NCBI RefSeq assembly: GCF_035994945.1
Contig: NZ_CP108677.1
Location: 2,604,001-2,668,000 of the forward strand
Source of the DNA: Streptomyces sp. NBC_01216
GTDB taxonomy: Bacteria; Actinomycetota; Actinomycetes; Streptomycetales; Streptomycetaceae
Reading direction: 5' to 3'
DNA: 64,000 nt
How positions within the stretch are numbered: the stretch's first letter is position 1; every line of letters begins with the position of its first letter. Under the pieces are notes generated by a model that was not told the origin of the DNA, did not search any database, and was given only the letters and a program-made list of their open reading frames with translations. Shown here piece after piece: positions 16,138-23,256 of this stretch. The position numbers and the translations under genes are program-made.

Positions 16138-17450
16138 TTGGACTTCTGGCTGAGCCTCGGCTTCAAGGGAAACCCCTACGTCGTGAAGCCACTCCCTGGC
16201 AGCGAGGACGGACGCGAGCTACTGGTCGGCCGCGATAGGGAACTTCGCGCCCTGCTCCGGCGTGTCCGCGAAAGTGACATGCACGTCGTCCTGGAAGGCC
16301 CGAACGGCGTCGGCAAGACGAGCCTGGTTTCTGTCGCCACATGGGTGGCAAGCGAAGACTATAGGCAAGGGCGAAGCCAGCAACTCTACCTGCCCCTACC
16401 CGAACCACTACAGATCAAGGAAGACGCGGAGGAGTTCATCAGCTCCTGCTATTTTGCCATTGCCCGCGCCTTTCTGGAACACGAAGACACACTCAAGCGG
16501 GCAGGCCGCACCGTACCGCGTACCAAAGATTTGAACCTTTGGCTCAATTCCCCGGTCCTCAGGAGTCGCGCCGGCGGAATAACGAGCCCATTCGGAGGCT
16601 TCTCCGCAGCCGTCGGGGCCTCCGCCAACACATCACAAGGATTCACACAGGCGGGATTCAGGGCAGCCTGCAAGAAATGGCTCTCTGAAGCATTTCCAGA
16701 TGGCTCGGGCGGCTTCATTGGCCTGATCGACAACCTGGAACTAATCGATGTATCAAGTGACGCCCAGCGCGTAATCGAAGAGATCCGAACCCCGTCCTCC
16801 AACTTCCAGGAACTCGCTGGGTAATTTGCGGAGCTCGCGGAATCGCACGCTCTGTCGCTGCCACTCCACGCCTTAACGGCGTCCTTTCGGACCCGATCGA
16901 CATCGCCCCAGTTCCCGACGCTTTCATTCCAGAGCTGATCGAGGCGAGGTTGAAGCACTACAGCACGGGTCCGGAAACCTCAGCCCCTGTTTCCTCTCGC
17001 TCCTTCGAGCACATATACGATGTGAGTCACCAGAATCTGCGCGACTCACTAGGTTACGCGCAGGATTTCTCCTTCGACTTCGAGCCTGAATTCTTCAGCG
17101 ACAGCACTTCGGATCAAATCGACGATGCAGCCAGGAAATGGCTCGCCGAGCTTGCCATGAAATATGAGCGAGACATCCACTTGCAGCCGCGCATGTGGAG
17201 ACTGCTTGAGGACCTCGCCGGAATTGGTGGCACATGCTCCCCCGGGGATCATCAAACACTCGGGTTTAATGACCGGACCCACATGAGGAAGAATGTTGTG
17301 GATCTGGAGCGGTTCAAGCTGGTGACGAGCAGCCGGGATGAAACTGACCAGCGACGCAGATCGATCGAAATGACATCGAAGGGGTGGCTGGTCTATTACT
17401 CCCGCTCCCAGGGACTCATCAACCCCACACTACCTGGATTCTCCACCTGA
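16138..17450 (+). pseudogene. P-loop ATPase of unknown function, interrupted by a frameshift
   Basis: A TTG start at 16138 after GGGGGAG gives LGFKGNPYVVKPLPGSEDG, LLVGRDRELRALLRRV and Walker A GPNGVGKTS, then a Walker B-like GFIGLIDNLEL. The frame ends at TAA 16822-16824. The protein clearly continues in another frame from about 16788: LQLPGTRWVICGARGIARSV, LNGVLSDPIDIAPVPDAFIP, then a helical region and a winged-helix-like end (FNDRTHMRKNVVDLERFKLV) to 17450. A one-base shift near 16786-16791 separates the halves. The intact protein would be about 437 aa, STAND-like ATPase plus C-terminal wHTH. Its place as end cargo suggests a defence or competition role, which is inference. Codon use and GC are unlike the core genes. 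Confidence 0.75.
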
Positions 17451-17618
17451 GAGGTGACGTGGAAACAGCTCCTTAGCCACGAGCCGAGGAGCTTCATGCC
17501 CGCCAACTCCCCGAGGGGCGACTCTTTCCTGTTCTGGAAAGAACCGGCACTTGACCTTGCCCCAAGCATCTAGGGAGCATCGAACGCGACAGGCGTACGC
17601 CGACATGTGGGGGCGAGG

Positions 17619-17825
17619 ATGCTGCGGAAGCTGTCCGGTGACCCGGAGTGCAGGAACGGAACGTGCCCGACGCTGTGGGGTACTGAGGACGCCAAGGACT
17701 ACGTAGTGCAGGGTTACGTCATCACCGACCCCGAGCGGCTGGCGCAGCTCGACCTGCCTGAGGGCGAGACCGCCGTCGTTGTCCCGGCCGCGGTGCTGGA
17801 GGAGTACTTCCGTGCTCAACGGTGA
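17619..17825 (+). CDS. Small conserved protein preceding the DUF6879 gene
   Basis: The 68-aa product begins MLRKLSGDPECRNGTCPTLW, has YVVQGYVITDPERLAQLDLP and ends VVVPAAVLEEYFRAQR. Such proteins recur directly upstream of DUF6879 and XRE-DUF5753 genes in Streptomyces, as I recall, with unknown function. ATG 17619 follows GCGAGG closely; a GTG at 17607 is the alternative. Its end overlaps the next gene by 14 bases, so the two are co-translated. Confidence 0.8.
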   Translation: MLRKLSGDPECRNGTCPTLWGTEDAKDYVVQGYVITDPERLAQLDLPEGETAVVVPAAVLEEYFRAQR

Positions 17826-18321
17826 GGAGTTGGGCCGTCTCTTCGAGACGTTCGAGCGGACCGCCTTCCGCTTGGAGACGCTCTCCGTCTACAACGTGGA
17901 GGACGAGCGCGAGGAGTTCGAACGCTTCCTGGCCGGCGGGGACATGGGCCCCACCTGGGACGACAACCCATGGGTACGGTCGATGACCGACAAGGGCAAG
18001 CAGGTCTCACGCGTCCACATCCTTCGGTCTCCACTGACCGACTACCTGCGGTACGAACTGGCCGCCTATCCGGGCAACATCGCGGCCGGCGAGACCATCG
18101 GAATCCTCGACTTGTCAGAGCAGGCCGTGACCGGCCTGCCCGATCACGACTTCTGGTTGTTCGATGACCAGGACGTGTACCGGATGCACTACACGCCCGA
18201 AGGTGCGTTCATCGGCGCCGACCTGCTTGCTGCCCACCGCCTTGCCGAGTATCAGGACTACCGAGACCGCGCGTTGGCCGAAGCGGTGCCGTTCTCGGAC
18301 TACTGGGAGCGGCACCACTGA
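17812..18321 (+). CDS. DUF6879 family protein
   Basis: The 169-aa product shows the DUF6879 pattern: FETFERTAFRLETLSVYNVE near the start, WVRSMTDKGKQVSRVHILRS, LRYELAAYPGNIAAGETIGI, DHDFWLFDD and AEAVPFSDYWERHH at the end. GTG 17812 follows GGAGGAG. The family is nearly always linked to an XRE-DUF5753 regulator, here directly downstream with a 4-bp overlap. It has been compared with toxin or effector halves of such modules, but no catalytic motif is obvious. Confidence 0.88.
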   Translation: MLNGEELGRLFETFERTAFRLETLSVYNVEDEREEFERFLAGGDMGPTWDDNPWVRSMTDKGKQVSRVHILRSPLTDYLRYELAAYPGNIAAGETIGILDLSEQAVTGLPDHDFWLFDDQDVYRMHYTPEGAFIGADLLAAHRLAEYQDYRDRALAEAVPFSDYWERHH

Positions 18322-19151
18322 CTGCCGACTCGATCGGGAAAGCCCTGCGGGCGCTGCGCGACGCATCCGGACTCACGGGTGACTCGGTGGCCCGCAGGGC
18401 TTCCATGTCTGCCGGGAAGCTCTCGAAGATCGAGACGGGCAAGGTACGACCGACCGTCCAGGACATAGACCTGGTACTCACTGCCATAGGCGTGAGCGAG
18501 GACGTCAAGGAAGAGTTCCTGGCAGCCGCCCGCGCTGAAGCTACCGAGGCCACAGCATGGCGCCTGCTGCGCCGCACGGGCCCGTGGAAGCACCAGAAGA
18601 CCATCCGGGCCATCGAGGCCGGCACGACCACACTCAGGCTCTTTCAGGGGCAGCTCATTCCCGGCCTCCTCCAGACGCCCGAGTACGCCTACGCCGTCTT
18701 CTCCCTGCCTCCGTCCCTGCCGGAGGAGACCAGGACCAAGACCGTGGCTGCCCGTCTCGAACGGCAATCCGTCCTGTACGAACCGGGCAGGTCATTCCGC
18801 TTCCTGATCTGCGAACACGTACTCCGGTGGCGCATCAGCGAGCCCGTGGTCATGGCGCTCCAGCTCGACCGGCTCGTATCCGTGTCCCGTCTGCCCAACG
18901 TCTCGCTGGGTGTCGTCCCGTCCGACCGCCGGATGCCCGACTTCCCCATGACCTGCTTCAGCCTCCACGACGACCGTCTCGTCATCGTGGAGACGTTCCA
19001 CTCCGAGGTCACCACCCGCGACCCGAAGGACGTCCAGGTCTACCTCGACACCTTCGAACGGTTCGCCGCCGTGGCGGTCTACGGCGATGCCATGAGAGCC
19101 CTGGTCGAGGGCATCCGGGACGGATTCTTGCCCCAACAGGAAAGGTCCTAG
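18318..19151 (+). CDS. XRE-family regulator with DUF5753 (Scr1-type)
   Basis: The 277-aa product has an N-terminal HTH (LRALRDASGLTGDSVARRAS, MSAGKLSKIETGKVRP). The DUF5753 domain follows, with FQGQLIPGLLQTPEYA, RLERQSVLYEP and LGVVPSDRRMPDFPM. The first ATG/GTG/TTG in frame (GTG 18387) would cut the HTH in two. The protein similarity begins at CTG 18318, which overlaps the DUF6879 stop as CTGA, with GGAG nine bases upstream. I therefore propose a CTG start by analogy with ATGA/GTGA coupling. These regulators usually control the adjacent DUF397 or small-protein genes. Confidence 0.82.
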   Translation: MTADSIGKALRALRDASGLTGDSVARRASMSAGKLSKIETGKVRPTVQDIDLVLTAIGVSEDVKEEFLAAARAEATEATAWRLLRRTGPWKHQKTIRAIEAGTTTLRLFQGQLIPGLLQTPEYAYAVFSLPPSLPEETRTKTVAARLERQSVLYEPGRSFRFLICEHVLRWRISEPVVMALQLDRLVSVSRLPNVSLGVVPSDRRMPDFPMTCFSLHDDRLVIVETFHSEVTTRDPKDVQVYLDTFERFAAVAVYGDAMRALVEGIRDGFLPQQERS

Positions 19152-19210
19152 AAGGAGCTGCTCAGCGGGTGAAGCATCAGCGGTGCCGACATCCGAGGGA
19201 GGGAATCCCA

Positions 19211-19414
19211 GTGAGCAGCCCCAGCACCACGATGGACCCACCGGTTCAACTGTCCCTCCCCCGCACACCGCCTGCGCCTGCGCCGGGTTGCGGTGTTTGC
19301 GCTGCCCTTGCGAAGCAACGCACAGCGGCGTACGGCGCCGGGGACCTGTCCGCCGTCTCGGACTGCAACGTCGAGCTGGCCGCACACCCCAAGAAGCACT
19401 CTGGGGAGCGGTAG
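19211..19414 (+). CDS. Small Cys-containing conserved Streptomyces protein
   Basis: The 67-aa product has a Pro-rich N-terminus, the motif GCGVCAALAKQR, GDLSAVSDCNVELAAHP and a charged tail. The CxxC and later Cys suggest metal or redox chemistry, but none is proven. GTG 19211 follows GAGGGAGGG. The family occurs in XRE/DUF397 modules in Streptomyces. Its stop shares a base with the next GTG. Confidence 0.75.
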   Translation: MSSPSTTMDPPVQLSLPRTPPAPAPGCGVCAALAKQRTAAYGAGDLSAVSDCNVELAAHPKKHSGER

Positions 19415-19680
19415 TGGACATGCAGACCTGGAGAGACGGACGTACAGCAGCTCTGAGCGCCTCCGATGCCATGCGCGAGGTGCTCGCCTCCCTGGGCCTG
19501 CCGGAGAGCGCCTACGCGGCGATACGCCCACAGGTGACTCCCCGAGGCGAGCCGCTCGTGCACCTGGGCTCGATCCCCGCTGCTCACGTCGAGCAGATCG
19601 CAGAGGCGCTGCGAGGCACCGGACACTCCCCGAGCGGGACAGCGGTGCCCTTCCCATCTGAATCAAGGAGGACCAGATGA
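19414..19680 (+). CDS. Small protein of unknown function in the XRE module
   Basis: The 88-aa product starts MDMQTWRDGRTAALSASDAM and includes EVLASLGLPESAYAAIRPQV, GEPLVHLGSIPAAHVEQIAE and a basic end. No family is recognised. The GTG at 19414 overlaps the upstream stop by one base with GGGGAG before it. The end overlaps the DUF397 gene by four bases, so it is inside a tightly coupled operon. Confidence 0.7.
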   Translation: MDMQTWRDGRTAALSASDAMREVLASLGLPESAYAAIRPQVTPRGEPLVHLGSIPAAHVEQIAEALRGTGHSPSGTAVPFPSESRRTR

Positions 19681-19901
19681 CCGACCTGTACGGACTCGAC
19701 ATCACCGGAGCCCACTTCAGCAAGGCGTGTGGAGGCAACACCCACCCGGACGGCGAGGCGTGCGTGACCCTCGCGAAGATCGGGCCGGACGCGTGGGCGA
19801 TGGGCGACAGCAAGCGCCCGGACGCCGAGCCGCTGCGCTTCACCACGGCCGAGCTGGACGCGGCGGGCATCGACCCCACCCGCTTCGACCTCTCCGCCTG
19901 A
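19677..19901 (+). CDS. DUF397 domain protein
   Basis: The 74-aa product fits DUF397: GAHFSKACGGNTHPDGEACV, IGPDAWAMGDSK and LRFTTAELDAAG correspond to the family's S.....CVEVA...V.VRDSK...LRFT plan, though diverged. Known DUF397 proteins pair with XRE-DUF5753 regulators such as those acting in development. AAGGAGG precedes ATG 19677, and ATGA couples it to the preceding gene. A perfect hairpin follows. Confidence 0.85.
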   Translation: MTDLYGLDITGAHFSKACGGNTHPDGEACVTLAKIGPDAWAMGDSKRPDAEPLRFTTAELDAAGIDPTRFDLSA

Positions 19902-19921
19902 TCCACAGCACCACCTGAACT

Positions 19922-19957
19922 GACGGCCCCGCCCTCACGCCGACGGGCGGGGCCGTC
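19922..19957 (+). terminator. Terminator of the DUF6879-XRE-DUF397 operon
   Basis: The 13-base perfect arms GACGGCCCCGCCC and GGGCGGGGCCGTC enclose a 10-base loop, 20 bases after the DUF397 stop. Confidence 0.85.
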
Positions 19958-19981
19958 GTCATCTCTCGGAACGGAGCAGCG

Positions 19982-20446
19982 GTGCACCACCACGGTTACG
20001 CATGGGTGGGGGAGAAGAAGACGTTCGACAAGGAGAGCATCCGCAGACCGGCCGGACAGTCCCCGACCGCGAGCAGCGAGATGGAGGTACATGACCGGTA
20101 CCGAGAAGCCGTGGCCGTGTTCCCGAACACCGACGTGCCCCCGATCCAGACGGCGCATTGGCTCATGAAACCGCCCTCGATGATCCGAGGGACATGGGAG
20201 GAACCCAAGGAAGCCGGCGAATGGCTGGGCCTTCAGCTCGCAGAGTTCGCTCCCCGGTTCGCCTCCGAGCAGGATCGGGAGGTGACCAGACTGGCCCTCC
20301 TGGTGAAGGGTGCAGTCGAGCGGCTGGCGTGGGGAGGAGACGTGGCCCTCGGCCACTACCTCAAGGGCACTGTCTTCCACTCTGTCGCCCTTGTGACGTG
20401 CACGCCGAACCGCGCTGCTCCCGACCTGCCCTGTCCCGCCAGGTAG
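19982..20446 (+). CDS. Conserved Streptomyces protein of unknown function
   Basis: The 154-aa product includes HGYAWVGEKKTFDKE, IQTAHWLMKPPSMIRGTWEE, AGEWLGLQLAEFAPRFASEQ and ALLVKGAVERLAWGGDVALG. I recall such proteins as frequent in Streptomyces accessory regions near XRE/DUF397 modules, with no assigned function. The GTG start at 19982 is preceded by GGAACGGAGCAGC. It is convergent with the resolvase gene. Confidence 0.78.
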   Translation: MHHHGYAWVGEKKTFDKESIRRPAGQSPTASSEMEVHDRYREAVAVFPNTDVPPIQTAHWLMKPPSMIRGTWEEPKEAGEWLGLQLAEFAPRFASEQDREVTRLALLVKGAVERLAWGGDVALGHYLKGTVFHSVALVTCTPNRAAPDLPCPAR

Positions 20447-20508
20447 GTCCGCGCATGACAGCGGCCCCCGCGTATGCCGAGGGCCAGTCGCGTCCGTGTG
20501 CGCCTGTC

Positions 20509-21339
20509 TCAGCTCTCTCCGAGGTGGCGGTACAACGTGGCGCGGCCGATTCCCAGGGCCTTGGCGATGGCTGTGACGCTGTCTCCCTTGGCGTGCCGGG
20601 CACGGGCCACGGCGAGCTTGTCATCGTCCACGACAGAGGGACGCCCACCGACGTTGCCCTTACGGGCCGCAGCCTCCAACCCCTCCAACGTCTTCTCCCG
20701 GATGCCTTCCCGTTCCACCTCTGCACTGACGGCGAGCACGGCGAACACGATGGCACCTGCCCCGTTCGGGTCGTACACCCCCTGAAGCGGACCGGACAGG
20801 AGTTCCAGTTGGATGCCGTCCGCTTGCAGGGTGGCGGACAACGTCATGAGTTCCGCCGCACTGCGGGCAAGACGCTTCATCTCGACCACGGTCAGGATGA
20901 CCGGCTGATTCGGCGCGGCTGCCTTGATCTCCCGCGCCAGCGCGAGCGCCTTCTCAAGCTCCGGCCGCTCCTTCACACGGGTACTGATCCTCTCCGAGAA
21001 CACGCGGGTGCAGTCGGCACGGGCAAGCATGTCCAACTGGGACTGGAGCTCCTGTCCAACAGTGCTGCACCGGGCGTAGCCCAGTCGGATCGCTGCGCCC
21101 GGTATCGCGTCGGACACCTGTGTGACGGGCGTGCCTTCCGTCCACGCCTTGCCGGGGTTGCGGTCGGCCGGAGTCTTCACGGTCAGTTCCGCCTTGAGCG
21201 CGGGCACCAGGGCGAAACGGCCCGTGTGGTAGTTCGCTGCAACCTTGCCCGTGGTCGTACGGCAGGGGCTACCGGCGGGGGCATCGCACTTCGGGCAGGC
21301 GTGACGCTCGACCTGATCGGCCGGAGTGTTCGTGGTCAT
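20509..21339 (-). CDS. Small serine recombinase (resolvase/invertase) with N-terminal zinc ribbon
   Basis: The 276-aa product begins with a short ribbon HACPKCDAPAGSPC and a linker, then a resolvase domain from about residue 84. RLGYARCST carries the nucleophile Ser92; QELQSQLDML, ISTRVKERPELEKAL and EMKRLARSAAELMTLSATLQ follow, then EREGIREKTLEGL. The C-terminal Hin/resolvase-type HTH ends AIAKALGIGRATLYRHLG. Such enzymes resolve cointegrates or invert DNA at paired sites. ATG 21339 begins the ribbon. A repeat array directly upstream (21341-21483) is a candidate recombination site. The protein is distinct from the large integrase of the same islet. Confidence 0.92.
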   Translation of the reverse strand: MTTNTPADQVERHACPKCDAPAGSPCRTTTGKVAANYHTGRFALVPALKAELTVKTPADRNPGKAWTEGTPVTQVSDAIPGAAIRLGYARCSTVGQELQSQLDMLARADCTRVFSERISTRVKERPELEKALALAREIKAAAPNQPVILTVVEMKRLARSAAELMTLSATLQADGIQLELLSGPLQGVYDPNGAGAIVFAVLAVSAEVEREGIREKTLEGLEAAARKGNVGGRPSVVDDDKLAVARARHAKGDSVTAIAKALGIGRATLYRHLGES

Positions 21340-21340
21340 G

Positions 21341-21483
21341 GACGAGACCGTCTCACAAACGTGTCCCGAAAGCCAGCCTCAAGGGAGACGTTTCGGGACG
21401 GGTTACGAGACGTCTGGGTGTGGGCGAAACGGACACGCCCCGAGCCTGGTCCGCCCGTCCCGAAAACGAAGGTTTACGAGACG
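21341..21483. promoter_or_regulatory. Candidate resolvase site: repeat array upstream of the resolvase gene
   Basis: GTCCCGAAA occurs at 21363-21371, in inverse at 21391-21399 and again at 21458-21466. ACGAGAC recurs at 21342-21348, 21405-21411 and 21476-21482. The copies near 21399 and 21458 share longer flanks (CCCGTCCCGAAA). The spacing of paired motifs over about 140 bases resembles a multi-subsite res, and the resolvase promoter must lie in the same stretch. Confidence 0.5.
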
Positions 21484-22315
21484 CCCCCTCGTGGACGGTC
21501 GTGGTTCTCGTGCTCGCCGCCTCGGATGGCGGGGCGCTGGTGCGCCCGTCTCAGGCTTGCCCTCTGCCCTGACCTTCTGCCCTGTCGAGCGGCTGCGTGC
21601 CGTCTGCCAGCCTGCCGCTTCGCTCTCGCCCCTTGTGAGGCTTGCGGCCTGTCGGCCGTGCGCAGAGCCGTACGCCTGGCGACGGCGAAGGAAAAGGCAG
21701 GGACTCACGCCTACCCAAGGGCAACGGCGGGGGGTGGGGGCATGACCCCCCGAAGGGTCTTTGCTCGACCGCCATGTCTTGGCCGCGCAGATCCTGCCAC
21801 GGTTTCAAGGCTCGCCAGCGCCGCGACGCAATAGAACAGCGGCGGAGGAACGCCAGCTCAGGGCGCCACGGCAGCCTCTGACCAGCGGTCGAAGACCGCA
21901 CAAGAGTGACGCCTCGCGGGCACTGGCCAAGCAGCTTCGCCATGCGGCCGCGTACGCGACCCAGCCCGGTTGGGTTACCTGACTTGGCTCTGCCGGCCCC
22001 TGCGGGGCCGCCCCTTCGTCATGGCCTCGGACTGTGGCGGCCGGACGGCCGCCCTTTGCTCCTCACCCTTTCGCCGCTGCCTCAACACCAAGTGGGCGCT
22101 GCCGCGCCCCTGCTTTCCTTCGCCGCTGACGTACGCCGCCTCGGACTGTCGGCCCCTCCGGGGCCGCACTTGTGACCACGCAGGATCGGGGCCGAAGGCC
22201 CTCATTCCGTGATGGCTATAAGGAGATAAAGAAGCAGCGAAGGTTTCCGCAGCTCAGAGCCTGTGCCGGTAGGCGCTCCACGTGTACGCGGTACTCATTC
22301 CACGCCTACCCCCGG
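21484..22315. other. Hairpin-rich non-coding region of the islet
   Basis: No credible gene is seen in about 830 bases. Structures include GGGGGCATGACCCCC at 21736-21750, CGGCCCCTGCGGGGCCG at 21994-22010 and CGGCCCCTCCGGGGCCG at 22150-22166. GCCTCGGACTGT is repeated at 22024-22035 and 22138-22149, each beside one of the last two hairpins. It might hold an origin, a transfer site or non-coding RNA, but nothing decides this. Confidence 0.45.
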
Positions 22316-22666
22316 TCAGGCTGCTCGGTGGATGCCATGCACCTTGCAGGACAGGGAACCTCTGGCCGTGTCGTACAGGTGGCCAGGGAGCACGAGACAC
22401 CGCGCATCGGATGAGGGGCTGACCAAGCCGAGATCCTTGGCCGACTTGATCGCGCGACTTACGCCCTGCTTCGGCTGAGGCTGGCCGTCCTTGCGGGTGA
22501 GGATCGCCGCGAGTTCCCCGGACGCCAACTCGGCGTGGCCCAACTGGTTGGCCTTCCCAAGGGCGGCGAAGTGAACGCGGAACGCGAGGTCGAAGCGGGT
22601 GTCACGGGCCATGCGCCGGTACTCCGGGCGCGAGATGGCGGCCCACTCCTTGAGCTTGATGGGCAA
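22316..22666 (-). CDS. Putative winged-helix DNA-binding protein of the islet
   Basis: The 116-aa product begins PIKLKEWAAISRPEYRRMAR and has FRVHFAALGKANQLGHAELA, GELAAILTRKDGQPQPKQGV and RAIKSAKDLGLVSPSSDARC. This is a compact HTH/wing arrangement in which QGVSRAIKSAKDLGL would be the recognition helix. TTG 22666 follows AGGAGGA; the longer open frame upstream is not family-like. Proteins of this type occur in Streptomyces mobile elements, so a role in replication or excision control is plausible but unproven. Confidence 0.75.
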   Translation of the reverse strand: MPIKLKEWAAISRPEYRRMARDTRFDLAFRVHFAALGKANQLGHAELASGELAAILTRKDGQPQPKQGVSRAIKSAKDLGLVSPSSDARCLVLPGHLYDTARGSLSCKVHGIHRAA

Positions 22667-22986
22667 GCGAGAGTCCTCCTTGTGAGGCGCGTGAGCGCCC
22701 TCCATCCCCGTCGAGCGGGGGTCATGTGCTCCTCTCTGCACGGGGTGGACGGGTCGACCAGGGGGCACGACCGTCATCACAGGAGTGTGCCCGGCTACGT
22801 CGCGCCGGGCCGAACACAGCCTATCGGATGTACCCGTGCCGCTCTTGGGCAGATCCGATGCGAACATCACGGCGGGATTCTGCCTCGGATCAGCGGGGGA
22901 TCATCTCAGGAACAAGTCAATGACCCCCAAATCCCTTGCAGATTCACGGGATTCCATATTTCAAATACGCGCGCGCGAAGGTAGAA
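22667..22986. other. Intergenic region between two small islet genes
   Basis: It should contain divergent promoters for the winged-helix gene and the small forward gene. An AT-rich stretch at 22951-22970 is a possible promoter for the latter. I see no gene or clear repeat. Confidence 0.5.
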
Positions 22987-23187
22987 TTGAACGTTGCTCT
23001 CGCCGCGCAACATATAGCCCAGGGGAAGGACTTCCGTTTGACCAACATCACTGCTCGCGAGTGGGGTCGCCTTCAGGCTGCCAAGGCTCCGGCCTGGAGC
23101 GAAGAACGATGGCAGCGCGTTTCCACCATACTCGGCTTGGAGTTCGAGCATCAGAACTCGGCCAAGGCCACGCGCAAGCAGCGGTAG
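22987..23187 (+). CDS. Small putative DNA-binding protein next to the integrase gene
   Basis: The 66-aa product reads NVALAAQHIAQGKDFRLTNI, TAREWGRLQAAKAPAWSEER and WQRVSTILGLEF. The pattern could be a small helical DNA-binding protein such as a recombination directionality factor, which often lies beside large serine integrases. TTG 22987 follows GAAGG by five bases; the frame is open from 22936. A terminator with a T-tract follows, supporting a real transcript. Family assignment is uncertain. Confidence 0.5.
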   Translation: MNVALAAQHIAQGKDFRLTNITAREWGRLQAAKAPAWSEERWQRVSTILGLEFEHQNSAKATRKQR

Positions 23188-23208
23188 TCCAGACCCGCAA
23201 CACGAACG

Positions 23209-23246
23209 AAGGGGCACCAGCCGGATGGCTGTGCCCCTTTCCGTTT
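23209..23246 (+). terminator. Rho-independent terminator after the small gene
   Basis: AAGGGGCACCAGCC and GGCTGTGCCCCTT pair with one bulged base and are followed by TTCCGTTTT. It lies between the convergent small gene and the integrase gene. Confidence 0.75.
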
Positions 23247-23256
23247 TAGCTCGCCG

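Noticed and set aside
21970..22212. 80-aa forward frame in the islet's non-coding region
   Set aside because: Its apparent repeats only reflect DNA hairpins and repeats; no ribosome site or plausible protein pattern.
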